From: Burkholderia dolosa
GTDB taxonomy: Bacteria; Pseudomonadota; Gammaproteobacteria; Burkholderiales; Burkholderiaceae
Length of the DNA stretch: 64,000 nt
Reading direction: 5' to 3'
Assembly: GCF_902499135.1 (NCBI RefSeq)
Contig: NZ_CABVPR010000021.1
Coordinates: 23,653 to 87,652, forward strand
The notes below the pieces were generated by a model. That model ran no database searches and was not told the origin of the DNA. It saw only the letters and a program-made list of their open reading frames with translations. The translations under genes were made by a program, and so were the position numbers. The stretch's first letter is position 1; each line of letters starts with the position of its first letter. This document shows, piece by piece, positions 1 to 7,684 of the stretch.

Positions 1-310
1 TATGCCGGCTACGCAGAAAATCGCGCGCGGCATTTGCGCCGTCCACTTCGAAACGCAGCTGGCTGTCGCGATAGACGGGCGTCAGCCCGATATCGTGGAA
101 CATCGCCGCGACGTACAGCAGCTCGGGATCGAACGCGACGTTCCGTCGCTTCCCGAGCAAAGCGCCCCACAGGTACACGCGCGTCGAATGATTGAACAGC
201 AGTTCGCCTTCGGTGTCGCGGATCAGCTGCGTCACGTCGCGCGCCAGCTGGCTGTCGGGGATCGCGATGCCGGACAGTGCGCTCGCCGGCGGAGTCTTAT
301 CGTGCGTCAT
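1..310 (-). CDS. HD-domain phosphohydrolase-like protein (C-terminus beyond the window)
   Basis: The reverse strand reads 103 codons from ATG at 308-310 to the window edge, so the C-terminal part is missing. His41 and the His72-Asp73 pair in the stretch MFHDIGL fit the metal-binding HD motif of phosphohydrolases and cyanamide-hydratase-like proteins. No signal peptide is visible, so a cytoplasmic protein is expected. It is divergent from the MocR regulator starting at 505, with 194 bp between the starts; control by that regulator is possible but is only an inference from position. The substrate cannot be told from this fragment. Confidence 0.75.
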   Translation of the reverse strand, partial: MTHDKTPPASALSGIAIPDSQLARDVTQLIRDTEGELLFNHSTRVYLWGALLGKRRNVAFDPELLYVAAMFHDIGLTPVYRDSQLRFEVDGANAARDFLRSRH

Positions 311-504
311 CTGGTTACTCGATCTGTGAAGGCCGCTTCCGATGCGGCGCTCGTCGCGCTCGACGCGCTCGTCGCCCGCGCCGCTCGACGCGGGCGGCTG
401 GATGCCAACCGGAACCGGCCGTCGCGTCGCATATGGAAAGCTACGCTTGTCATGGATCAGGAAACAGGACCAAGATCGGGAAATTCGAATGTACTATCGC
501 GCGT

Positions 505-1917
505 ATGGCGACTTTCCCTATCGGCCTCGATCGCACCGGACGCACGTCGTTGTCCGTTCAGATTTATTCGTCGATCCGCGACGCGATCGAGTCGGGCCAG
601 CTCGCGTCCGGCGCACGGCTGCCTTCCTGGTCGGATCTGGCCGCGCAGCTCGGCGTATCGCGAGGCACCGTCCGCGCCGCGTACGAGCGCCTGATCGACG
701 AGCAGTTCGCGATCGGGCTCGGAGCGGCCGGCACGCGGGTGGCCGAGCGTCCCGCTCTGCCGGCGGCAGGCCGCTGGTCGCCGGAAGCGCCGCCGCTTCC
801 GAACCTGTTCGACGCGTTCGGCACGGTGCCGCTGAAGTTTCAGATGGGCGTGCCGTCGCAGGACGCGTTTCCGTTCAAGCTATGGTCGCGCGTCCACGCG
901 CGCGCGGCGCGTCGCGCGGCCGCGGCGCCGGTCGGCTACCCGGATCCGCGCGGAGAGCCGGATCTGCGCAGGGAGATTGCCGCCTATCTCGGCGTTGCGC
1001 GCGGCCTTCGATGCAGTCCGTCCCAGGTGTTCATCACGGCCGGCTTCTCCGGCGCGCTCGGCCTCGCGATACGCGGCCTTCAGCTGGAAGGCAAGCACGC
1101 ATGGATGGAAGACCCGGGCTTCCCGCTCACACGCACGGCGCTGACGCTCGCGGGCATGACGGCGACCGCGGTGCCGGTGGACGCGGACGGGCTCGACGTC
1201 GATGCGGGGATCCGGCACGCGAACGGCGCCGCGCTCGCGGTGGTCACGCCGGGCCAGCAGGCGCCGCTCGGGATGACGATGTCGCTCGCGCGGCGTATTT
1301 CGCTGCTCGCGTGGGCCCGGCAGAACGACGCGTGGATCGTCGAGGACGATTACCTGAGCGAACTCCAGCTGACCGGACGTGCGGCGCCCGCGCTCGCATC
1401 GGTCGATCAGGATGGGCGGGTCCTCCACATCGGCAGCTTCAGCAAGACGATCAGTCCCGCGCTGCGTCTCGGCTTTCTCGTGGTGCCGCCGGACCTGGCA
1501 GGCCGCTTCGGCGACATCGCGGCCTGCCTCGCCCCCGCGCCCGCAGCAGGCGTGCAGCATGCCGTCACCGAGTTCATGCGCGACGGCCACTATCTTCGCC
1601 ATCTGCGCCGGATGAAGCGGCTCTATGCCGCACGACGCGAAGCGCTGCTTCGCTGCCTGAACGCGCTGCCGCCCGGCTCGATCGGCGTGCGGACCACCGC
1701 AGGCATGGCGGTCATCGCTGCGCTGCCGGAATCCGCGTCCGACGTCGATATCGCGTTGCGCGCGCGAGCTTACGGCCTCGCGCCGGTCGCGCTGTCGCCG
1801 TGGTATGCGAACGCCGCCGGACAACAAGGGCTGCTGCTCGGCGTGACCAACGTGGACGAACGCACGCTCGCGGCCGACTGCGGCCGGCTGCTGGCGCTGA
1901 TGAACGCGCGCGACTGA
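505..1917 (+). CDS. MocR/PdxR-type GntR regulator with aminotransferase-like domain
   Basis: A 470-residue protein with an N-terminal GntR winged helix (about 15-80; LGVSRGTVRAAYERL recognition helix region) joined to a fold-type I aminotransferase domain. Lys314 in GSFSKTISPALRLGF should bind PLP, and Glu280-Asp281-Asp282-Tyr283 supplies the acidic residue expected to contact the pyridine nitrogen. Family members sense PLP or amine ligands and control nearby genes. I chose ATG 505 because the GntR fold begins just after it; an in-frame ATG at 433 would add an unlikely leader. The cupin gene follows in the same direction after 118 bp and the HD gene diverges, so both are candidate targets. 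Confidence 0.9.
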   Translation: MATFPIGLDRTGRTSLSVQIYSSIRDAIESGQLASGARLPSWSDLAAQLGVSRGTVRAAYERLIDEQFAIGLGAAGTRVAERPALPAAGRWSPEAPPLPNLFDAFGTVPLKFQMGVPSQDAFPFKLWSRVHARAARRAAAAPVGYPDPRGEPDLRREIAAYLGVARGLRCSPSQVFITAGFSGALGLAIRGLQLEGKHAWMEDPGFPLTRTALTLAGMTATAVPVDADGLDVDAGIRHANGAALAVVTPGQQAPLGMTMSLARRISLLAWARQNDAWIVEDDYLSELQLTGRAAPALASVDQDGRVLHIGSFSKTISPALRLGFLVVPPDLAGRFGDIAACLAPAPAAGVQHAVTEFMRDGHYLRHLRRMKRLYAARREALLRCLNALPPGSIGVRTTAGMAVIAALPESASDVDIALRARAYGLAPVALSPWYANAAGQQGLLLGVTNVDERTLAADCGRLLALMNARD

Positions 1918-1950
1918 CGGTCGCGAAGACCGGTTGCACGACCGCGTCTT

Positions 1951-1992
1951 GGTACATCGCAAATGTTCGTTCCTGGTGCTTTCGCCTGTACC
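1951..1992. promoter_or_regulatory. Possible MocR operator (short inverted repeat)
   Basis: GGTACA at 1951-1956 and TGTACC at 1987-1992 form an inverted repeat with 36 bp between arm starts, 44 bp upstream of the cupin start. MocR regulators often bind spaced short repeats, so this could serve the regulator encoded just upstream. Six-base arms are weak evidence and chance is not excluded. Confidence 0.25.
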
Positions 1993-2035
1993 GGCTCGAT
2001 ACAACAATGCGGGTATCTCAACGAGCCAGACGTCC

Positions 2036-2452
2036 ATGAACATCCAGTCCATTGCAATTGCCGCCGGCGCAGCGATCGCGCTCGGCATCGCGGCACCGGC
2101 CGCCGCGCACGGTGCGGGTGAAACCGTCCCGCCGAATTTCCGGCACGCGATTCCGAATCTGCCCGGCAAGTCGCTGACCGCCGTGGTGGTCGACTACGCG
2201 CCCGGCGCGGCGTCGCCGGCCCATACGCACGCACGGTCCGCGTTCATCTATGCATACGTGCTGTCGGGCGACATCGAATCGCAGGTGAACGACGGCCCGA
2301 AGCGCGTGTATCACGCCGGCGAAAGCTTCTTCGAGGAGCCGGGCGCCGTGCATCGCGTGAGCCGCAATGCGAGCGATTCGCGACCTGCCAGGCTGCTCGC
2401 GGTGTTCGTCGCGGACAGCGACGACAAGGTTCTCACCACCCCGGTCAAGTAA
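2036..2452 (+). CDS. Exported small cupin protein
   Basis: A 138-residue protein that begins with a Sec-type signal peptide (hydrophobic core about 5-22, cleavage likely near the AAAHG stretch at 22-26). The mature part is one cupin barrel: His63 and His65 (PAHTHARSAF), Glu100/Glu101 and His106 (EPGAVHRV) match the metal-binding set. It should sit in the periplasm; its substrate is unknown and a non-catalytic binding role is equally possible. ATG 2036 was chosen because it gives the complete signal peptide. It lies 24 bp upstream of the AhpD-like gene and is probably co-transcribed with it. Confidence 0.8.
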   Translation: MNIQSIAIAAGAAIALGIAAPAAAHGAGETVPPNFRHAIPNLPGKSLTAVVVDYAPGAASPAHTHARSAFIYAYVLSGDIESQVNDGPKRVYHAGESFFEEPGAVHRVSRNASDSRPARLLAVFVADSDDKVLTTPVK

Positions 2453-2476
2453 ATCACTGCATCAAGGAGTCACGTC

Positions 2477-2932
2477 ATGAGCAAGCGTCTCGACTACAAC
2501 CAGATCGCGCCCGCGGGCGTCAAAGCGCTCGGCGGCGTCTACGGCTACGTCGCGCAGAGCGGCCTGTCGCCGGTTCTCGTCGATCTCGTCTACCTTCGCG
2601 TGTCGCAGATCAACAACTGCGCGTACTGCCTCGACATGCACACGCGCGACCTGCTGAAAAAAGGCGTGAAGATCGACAAGCTCGCGCTCGTCCAGGTTTG
2701 GAAAGAGGCCGGCCCGCTGTTCGACGAGCGCGAGCGCGCCGCGCTCGCATGGGCCGAATCGGTCACGCTGGTCGCCGCGACCGGCGTGCCGGACGACGCG
2801 TATGAAGCCGTCCGCGCGGTGTTCGACGAGCGCGAGATCGTCGACCTCACGATTGCCATCGGTCTGATGAACACCTACAACCGGATGGCGATCAGCTTCC
2901 GCAACACGCCGCAGGCCGTGCTGGAGCAGTGA
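2477..2932 (+). CDS. Carboxymuconolactone decarboxylase-family, AhpD-like protein
   Basis: A 151-residue protein with the AhpD-type redox motif Cys48-Ala-Tyr-Cys51 followed by His55 (NNCAYCLDMHTRDLL). These proteins are small alkylhydroperoxidase-like thiol enzymes in the cytoplasm. The CxxC and His favour a peroxide-reducing role over true gamma-carboxymuconolactone decarboxylation. A strong AAGGAGT ribosome site precedes ATG 2477. It probably forms a transcript with the cupin gene and ends at the hairpin at 2971-2994. A second family member is encoded at 52768. Confidence 0.85.
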   Translation: MSKRLDYNQIAPAGVKALGGVYGYVAQSGLSPVLVDLVYLRVSQINNCAYCLDMHTRDLLKKGVKIDKLALVQVWKEAGPLFDERERAALAWAESVTLVAATGVPDDAYEAVRAVFDEREIVDLTIAIGLMNTYNRMAISFRNTPQAVLEQ

Positions 2933-2970
2933 AGCGGCTCGCGCGCTGCGCCGATGCGACAGGCCGCATG

Positions 2971-2994
2971 CCGGCCCGCGTGGAAGCGGGCCGG
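2971..2994 (+). terminator. Hairpin terminator after the cupin/AhpD-like pair
   Basis: CCGGCCCGC (2971-2979) pairs perfectly with GCGGGCCGG (2986-2994) across a six-base loop, 38 bp after the stop codon, and is followed only by TTGTG. The remaining gap to 3355 holds the LysR-type box at 3215 and no recognisable gene. Confidence 0.6.
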
Positions 2995-3214
2995 TTGTGC
3001 ACTGTGCGGGTTCTGCCGCGATGCGACGTGCGCGCATGCGCGGCCTTCACCGCTGCACGCACGTCGAATTACGCCGATTCGCACCACGATGCCTTCCGGC
3101 GTGAAGACGCGACCGCGCAATCGAGCGCGGCCGCTTTCCCGCATACGATTACGCGACCGAAACGCAAGCGGTCGACTGCGCGCGCCCGACGCAATCGATC
3201 CGGCGCACTCCGCA

Positions 3215-3231
3215 ATGCACCGCATGCAGTT
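3215..3231. promoter_or_regulatory. LysR-type box upstream of pnbB-like gene
   Basis: ATGCAC-CGCA-TGCAGTT has the T-N11-A form (T3216 to A3228) and partial dyad symmetry. It matches the perfect palindrome at 5043-5061 upstream of the nitroreductase gene in the TGCAC and TGCAGTT parts. It lies about 125-140 bp before the start of the lyase gene. Binding by the LysR regulator at 5061-6056 is inferred. Confidence 0.5.
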
Positions 3232-3355
3232 CGCTGCTGCAATACATTCGCTTCATCGACCGGCGTCGATCTGGCATCGTGAACGCGATCGAACGCGCGG
3301 GCGCAAACCGCCCGCGACGGTCGAGCCCGAGACTGACGAATCAAGGAGAACGCGA

Positions 3356-3907
3356 ATGTCCGAAGCCGCCATTTCAAGCGCGAAAGAACAGCTCATCGCG
3401 CGCTGTCTGCCGTTTCTGAACGAAGTAAAAGACATGACCGCAGGTACGGAAGCCGAACGATGGCTGAATACGCGCTACGGTGTCGACAGCGACTTGTACA
3501 AGGATCTCGCCCGCCTGATCAAGCTGGGCGTCGAAGAAGGCTGGGCGGCCGACGTCGAAATCGCCGGTCCGAAATATCGCCGTGCGCGACTTGCCGCGCC
3601 GAGCGAGCAGACGTGCTTCTTCAGCATTACCGCGGTGCTGATGGACAGCACCGGCAACACGCAGGGCAATCCCGAACACGTATTCCGCGGCGACTATCAC
3701 GCCCATCCGTATGGCGAGTTCAATCTCGTCGTGCCGCTCGACGACGGCGCCGCGCTGGCCGGGCCGAATGGATGGTGCTACGGCGGCTGGACCGCACCCG
3801 CGCCCGGCAGCCGCCACTTCCCGGAAGCGAAAGGCGGCGCGGTGATCGCACTGTTTTTCCTGCCGGCAGGACGAATCGCATACGACGTCGAGCCGCCCGT
3901 TCATTGA
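3356..3907 (+). CDS. pnbB: Probable 4-hydroxylaminobenzoate lyase (DUF4863/PnbB family)
   Basis: A 183-residue cytoplasmic protein with a cupin-like C-terminal half; His115 and His117 (GDYHAHPYGEF), Glu121 and His154 are likely metal ligands. I recognise it as the DUF4863 family, which includes PnbB. PnbB converts 4-hydroxylaminobenzoate, made by reducing 4-nitrobenzoate, to protocatechuate with release of ammonia. A convergent nitroreductase and a LysR regulator lie next to it, which supports that role. AAGGAG at 3343-3348 decides ATG 3356. It is a single-gene transcript with a hairpin 9 bp after its stop. The family call comes from memory and the substrate from context. Confidence 0.7.
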   Translation: MSEAAISSAKEQLIARCLPFLNEVKDMTAGTEAERWLNTRYGVDSDLYKDLARLIKLGVEEGWAADVEIAGPKYRRARLAAPSEQTCFFSITAVLMDSTGNTQGNPEHVFRGDYHAHPYGEFNLVVPLDDGAALAGPNGWCYGGWTAPAPGSRHFPEAKGGAVIALFFLPAGRIAYDVEPPVH

Positions 3908-3915
3908 ACGCGCGA

Positions 3916-3943
3916 GCAGCGGGCCTCGCACGAGGCTCGCTGC
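3916..3943 (+). terminator. Hairpin terminator after pnbB-like gene
   Basis: GCAGCGGGCCTCG pairs with CGAGGCTCGCTGC at 12 of 13 positions plus one G-T wobble. It starts nine bases after the stop at 3907. Apart from the second hairpin at 4209, the gap to 4255 shows nothing. Confidence 0.6.
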
Positions 3944-4208
3944 GGTCGATGCCGTTCAGGGAAAAGCGCGTTGACGCCGTCGCACGCACGCAGCTTGTCA
4001 ACGCGCTTTCACGCGGCTCGCAGCCGCATGCGATCGGGCGACGTCTCGCACGCGACGCGCGCGTGCCCGTGGTCGTTCGCGTCGCCGCGCGGCCGTCGAT
4101 CGCATCGTCGGCGCGCGGCCCGCGGCGGCATACGCCGTACTGCGACTGCGCGCGACGCGATGCAGCGCGCTCGACGCAAACGCCCGGCCGCGCGATGCGG
4201 ACCGGGCA

Positions 4209-4235
4209 TCGGCGAGCGCCGAACGCACTCGCCGA
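4209..4235 (-). terminator. Hairpin terminator after nitroreductase gene
   Basis: TCGGCGAG (4209-4216) and CTCGCCGA (4228-4235) form a perfect eight-base stem about 20 bp downstream of the leftward nitroreductase stop. There is no clear U-tract, so its strength is uncertain. Confidence 0.45.
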
Positions 4236-4255
4236 GACGAACGTCGTTCAGCGAT

Positions 4256-4963
4256 TCAGAACCCGTAGAACGACGCGAACGCGTCGACGGGCGCCTTCGG
4301 CATGTGCGGGCGGCGGCTCGCCCATTCCGGGTCGCCGTAGCCCAGCGCCATCGTGCACACCACCATCTCTTCGGCAACGAGCGGCAGATTCGCACGAATG
4401 ACCGCGTGATAGCGCGAAAGAAACTCCTGCGTACACGTGTCCAACCCGCGCGCCTTCGCGGCCAGCATCACGTTCTGGATGAACATCCCGAGATCGAGCC
4501 AGCTGCCTTTCTCGAGGCGCCGGTCGATCGTGAAGATCAATGCGACCGGCGCATCGAAGAATCGGCAATTCCGCGCGGTATTGGCTGCGCGCGCAACGAC
4601 GTCGTCGTGGCCGATACCGAGCGATCCGAAGAACACCGCGCCGAACTCGCGGCGGCGCGATGCGAACGGCTCGGGCAACACGTCGGGAAGATAGCGATAC
4701 TCGGACACATGATCGGCCGGCGACGTGTCGTGCGCCGTGCTGAGCGCGTCGACGAGTTGCGCTTTTGCGTCGCCGGTCGCGACGTGCACGCGCCACGGCT
4801 GCACGTTCGCGCCGGTGGCCGCGTAACGCGCCGAATCGAGAATGCCGGTCACGACGGCAAGATCGACTTCGCGATCCAGATAAAAGCGATTGGCGAACCG
4901 ACTCATCATGATTTTCTCGAGTTCGGTCACTTCGTGGGTTGCTTCGATATCGTCAATGAACAT
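4256..4963 (-). CDS. pnbA: Nitroreductase-family flavoprotein, probable 4-nitrobenzoate reductase
   Basis: A 235-residue FMN-dependent nitroreductase. Features seen are the N-terminal basic SRFANRFYL segment, the SARYAATGANVQPWRVHV phosphate/FMN loop and the C-terminal MALGYGDPEW motif. It should reduce a nitroaromatic with NAD(P)H to the hydroxylamine. Next to a PnbB-type lyase and a LysR regulator, 4-nitrobenzoate is the likely substrate, but this is contextual. GAGGGG seven bases upstream favours ATG 4963 (MFIDDIEA) over the in-frame ATG at 4987. It is transcribed in the same direction as the LysR gene, with the palindrome at 5043-5061 in its upstream region. Confidence 0.75.
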   Translation of the reverse strand: MFIDDIEATHEVTELEKIMMSRFANRFYLDREVDLAVVTGILDSARYAATGANVQPWRVHVATGDAKAQLVDALSTAHDTSPADHVSEYRYLPDVLPEPFASRRREFGAVFFGSLGIGHDDVVARAANTARNCRFFDAPVALIFTIDRRLEKGSWLDLGMFIQNVMLAAKARGLDTCTQEFLSRYHAVIRANLPLVAEEMVVCTMALGYGDPEWASRRPHMPKAPVDAFASFYGF

Positions 4964-5042
4964 GGGAAAGCCCCTCGTTGATTGCATGGCTAGAGGCTAC
5001 ATCGGCGGTTTGCATCGAAGAAGTGCATTTTCCCGAACAGGC

Positions 5043-5061
5043 AACTGCACGCCGTGCAGTT
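5043..5061. promoter_or_regulatory. LysR-type palindrome upstream of nitroreductase gene
   Basis: AACTGCAC-GCC-GTGCAGTT is a perfect eight-base inverted repeat with T5046-N11-A5058, the classic LysR-type box. It lies 80-98 bp upstream of ATG 4963 and touches the stop codon of the LysR gene. A related box precedes the lyase gene at 3215. It could also form a terminator hairpin for the LysR transcript, although no T-run follows. Confidence 0.55.
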
Positions 5062-6056
5062 CAGTGCGCGCGCGGCGCGTCCGTCCATTGCGCGTCGGCC
5101 GTCGCGACTTCGCGCGCGGCATCTGCCAGCATCGTGCGCAGCCACACGTGCCCTTGATCGTCCGTGTGCCGCTCGTGCCAGATCATCTGCAATGCGCGCG
5201 GCGTGGCCTGCCACGGCAATTCCGCCGCATAGGCGGCCCCCGACCGGCTGAAAAGCCGGGCGAGCGATGCCGGCACGATCGCGGCCGTGCGCGTACCCGA
5301 CAACAGGCTCGGAATCGCGAGGAAATGAGGCTGGACGATCTTGAACTCGGGCTTCCTGCCGATCGATTCGAATGCGGCCGTCAGCGCCGAGCGGTCGAAC
5401 ATCTCGGTCCGGCGCGTCAGACCTCGTTCGGACAGGAAGCCGTCGTCCGAACCGCCGGTGGAGACGACGAGCAACGGCAAAGCAGCGAACTCGCTCAGGC
5501 CGATTTGCCGTCCGGCGAGCGGATGATCGGACGCGATCACCATCATGTCGCGCTCTTCGAACAAGGTCTGCTCGCGAATGCGCGACGGCACGTTCGAAAA
5601 AGATCCGAGCGCGATCTCGACGCGACCGACGTCGATCTGCGTGGTCAGGTCGATTCTGCTCGCCGGCAACAGCGTGATGCTCGCGTGCGGCGCTGCGATC
5701 GACGTCGCGCGGAAGAACGGCGGCAACACGACCGCGGTCATGTAATCGGTCGCCGCGACGCAGAATTGCCGTTCCGTGCTGCCGGGATCGAACCGTTTCG
5801 GTCCGATCGCGCGATCGATGATGACGAGCGCGTCGCGCACGAGCGGCGCCATCTCGAGCGCGCGCGCCGTGGGCTCCATCCCGCCGACCGTTCGTATGAA
5901 CAAGTCGTCGTCGAGAAACGCCCGCAGACGCGACAGCGCATGGCTGACCGCCGACGGACTCAGATGGATCGCCTCGCTGGCACGAAGCACGTTCCGCTCG
6001 CGGAGGATCGCGTCGAACACACGCAGCAGATTCAGATCGAGGTTGCTCATTGCCAT
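5061..6056 (-). CDS. pnbR: LysR-family regulator of the nitrobenzoate module
   Basis: A 331-residue LysR protein: winged helix at about 4-64 (LDLNLLRVFDAI, HLSPSAVSHALSRLRAFL) and a periplasmic-binding-like effector domain from about 95 to 300. ATG 6056 (MAMSNLDLN) was chosen; ATG 6050 is two codons later and equally possible. LysR regulators activate a pathway when they bind its substrate or intermediate. Here the position behind the nitroreductase gene and the two T-N11-A boxes argue for control of pnbA and pnbB. The name pnbR is assigned by context only. Confidence 0.75.
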   Translation of the reverse strand: MAMSNLDLNLLRVFDAILRERNVLRASEAIHLSPSAVSHALSRLRAFLDDDLFIRTVGGMEPTARALEMAPLVRDALVIIDRAIGPKRFDPGSTERQFCVAATDYMTAVVLPPFFRATSIAAPHASITLLPASRIDLTTQIDVGRVEIALGSFSNVPSRIREQTLFEERDMMVIASDHPLAGRQIGLSEFAALPLLVVSTGGSDDGFLSERGLTRRTEMFDRSALTAAFESIGRKPEFKIVQPHFLAIPSLLSGTRTAAIVPASLARLFSRSGAAYAAELPWQATPRALQMIWHERHTDDQGHVWLRTMLADAAREVATADAQWTDAPRAH

Positions 6057-6259
6057 TTCCCTGCTTTTGCGTCGGCAGACCTGTTCGAGGTCCATGCGGA
6101 AACCGGATGTCGTCGGGGCGGCGTCGAAGCGTTCTGCGAAGCTGCGCGGCGTACCGACGTCCGGCGGCCGATCGCTGCGCTCGCGTCGCGCGTTCCGTGC
6201 TCCACGATCGACGTGCAGCGATTGTCGGCAATCCGGCACGCGCTGTCGAGCGCCCACCG

Positions 6260-7684
6260 TTATGCCATACACGCCGCCGCCAGCTTGCCGACCGCAATCA
6301 CGGCCTGCTCGATCTCCGCCGACCACGGGCTGCTGTAGTTGAGCCGGATGAAGTTCCGGTAATTGTCGGTGATCGAGAACATGTAGCCGGGCCCGATCGT
6401 GATTCCCTGCTCGAGCGCGAGCTGATACAGGCGCATCGCATCGACCTGCGCGGGCAGCTCGACCCACAGCACGTACCCGCCCGCCGGGCTCGACATGCGC
6501 GTGCCGTCCGGAAAGAACCGCGACACCATCGCGCGCATCACGCTCGCCTGCTGCGCATACGCCTTGCGGATCCGCCGCAGGTGATGCTCGAAGCCGTCGC
6601 GCTCGAGAAACTCGGCGATCGCCAGCTGCGGCAGCGACGGCGTCGCGAGCGTGTTCAGAAACTTCAGCTTCTCGACCTGATCGCGATATCGGCCGGGCAG
6701 CGCCCAGCCGATCCGGTACGCGGCCGTCAGGCTCTTCGAGAACGACGAACAATGCAGCACGATCCCGTTGCGGTCGTAGGACTTCAGCGTGCTCGGGTGC
6801 GAATGGCCGAAATACAGCTCGTTGTACACGCCGTTCTCGATGATCGGCATCCCCGCTTTCGTTGCGAACTCCACCAGTTCGCGCTTGCGCTCGTCGGGCA
6901 TCTGAAAGCCGAGCGGATTCTGGAAGTTCGGCATCACCATGCACGCGACAACGGGCTGCGACTTCGCGATCGCCGCGAGCGCCGCGATGTCGATGCCGAG
7001 CTCCGGATGTGTGGCCACCTCGATCGCCTTCATCCCCATCCGTTCGATCGCGTGCAGCATCGCGTAGAACGTCGGGGATTCGACCGCGATCGTGTCGCCC
7101 GGCTTCGCGACCGCCTGCAGACACAGATTGATCGCCTCGGTCGCGCCGACCGTCACGACGATTTCGTTCGGGTCCACCGACATCCCGTTCTCGAGGTAGC
7201 GGCGCGCGATCTGACGGATCAGCCGCGGATGGCCGGGCGGCAACCCGTCCGCGACGCCCCACGACGACCGGTCGCGGCCGGCCGCATACGTGTACCGGTT
7301 GAGCTTCTCGAACGGAAACAGGCTCGGGTCCGGATACGGCGAGCCGAGCGGCACCGCGTCGTCGGCCTCGATCGAGCGCAGCGTCGACAGCACGAGCCGG
7401 CTCACGTCGACCGACGACGAGATCGCGATCGGCTTCGACGCTCGCAACTCGCGCACCGCCGGATGGCCGCCGTCGTGACGCAGGTTCACGAAGTAGCCGG
7501 ATTGCGGCCGGCTCTCGAGCAGCCCGCGGCTTTCGAGCAGCAGATACGCATGCAGCACGGTCGTGATGCTGATCCGATGCTGCTGGCTCGCCTGCCGCAC
7601 CGACGGAATCCGGTCGCCGTGCCGGTACACGCCTCGGCGGATCAGGCGTTCGATATCGTCCGCGAGTTTTTCGTACAGCTTCAT
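6260..7684 (-). CDS. MocR-type GntR regulator with atypical PLP pocket
   Basis: A 474-residue protein with a GntR winged helix (1-75; RIPSVRQASQQHRISITTV) and an aminotransferase-like domain. Lys317 (CSSFSKSLTAAYRIGW) is the PLP lysine. The usual acidic pair before the conserved Tyr is missing: the segment reads Glu283-Asn284-Gly285-Val286-Tyr287, where relatives normally have Asp at one of the two middle positions. That makes normal transaminase chemistry doubtful, while ligand sensing may persist. ATG 7684 directly precedes the winged helix. No adjacent divergent gene exists; a long inverted repeat lies about 270 bp upstream at 7952-7992. Confidence 0.85.
   Translation of the reverse strand: MKLYEKLADDIERLIRRGVYRHGDRIPSVRQASQQHRISITTVLHAYLLLESRGLLESRPQSGYFVNLRHDGGHPAVRELRASKPIAISSSVDVSRLVLSTLRSIEADDAVPLGSPYPDPSLFPFEKLNRYTYAAGRDRSSWGVADGLPPGHPRLIRQIARRYLENGMSVDPNEIVVTVGATEAINLCLQAVAKPGDTIAVESPTFYAMLHAIERMGMKAIEVATHPELGIDIAALAAIAKSQPVVACMVMPNFQNPLGFQMPDERKRELVEFATKAGMPIIENGVYNELYFGHSHPSTLKSYDRNGIVLHCSSFSKSLTAAYRIGWALPGRYRDQVEKLKFLNTLATPSLPQLAIAEFLERDGFEHHLRRIRKAYAQQASVMRAMVSRFFPDGTRMSSPAGGYVLWVELPAQVDAMRLYQLALEQGITIGPGYMFSITDNYRNFIRLNYSSPWSAEIEQAVIAVGKLAAACMA

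Noticed and set aside
2477-2932. True gamma-carboxymuconolactone decarboxylase (PcaC) linked to protocatechuate breakdown
   Set aside because: The CxxC and His motif is AhpD-like, and no other pca gene is nearby.
5011-5027. TGCA-N9-TGCA repeat in the nitroreductase upstream region
   Set aside because: Only four-base arms; the perfect palindrome at 5043-5061 is the better regulator site.
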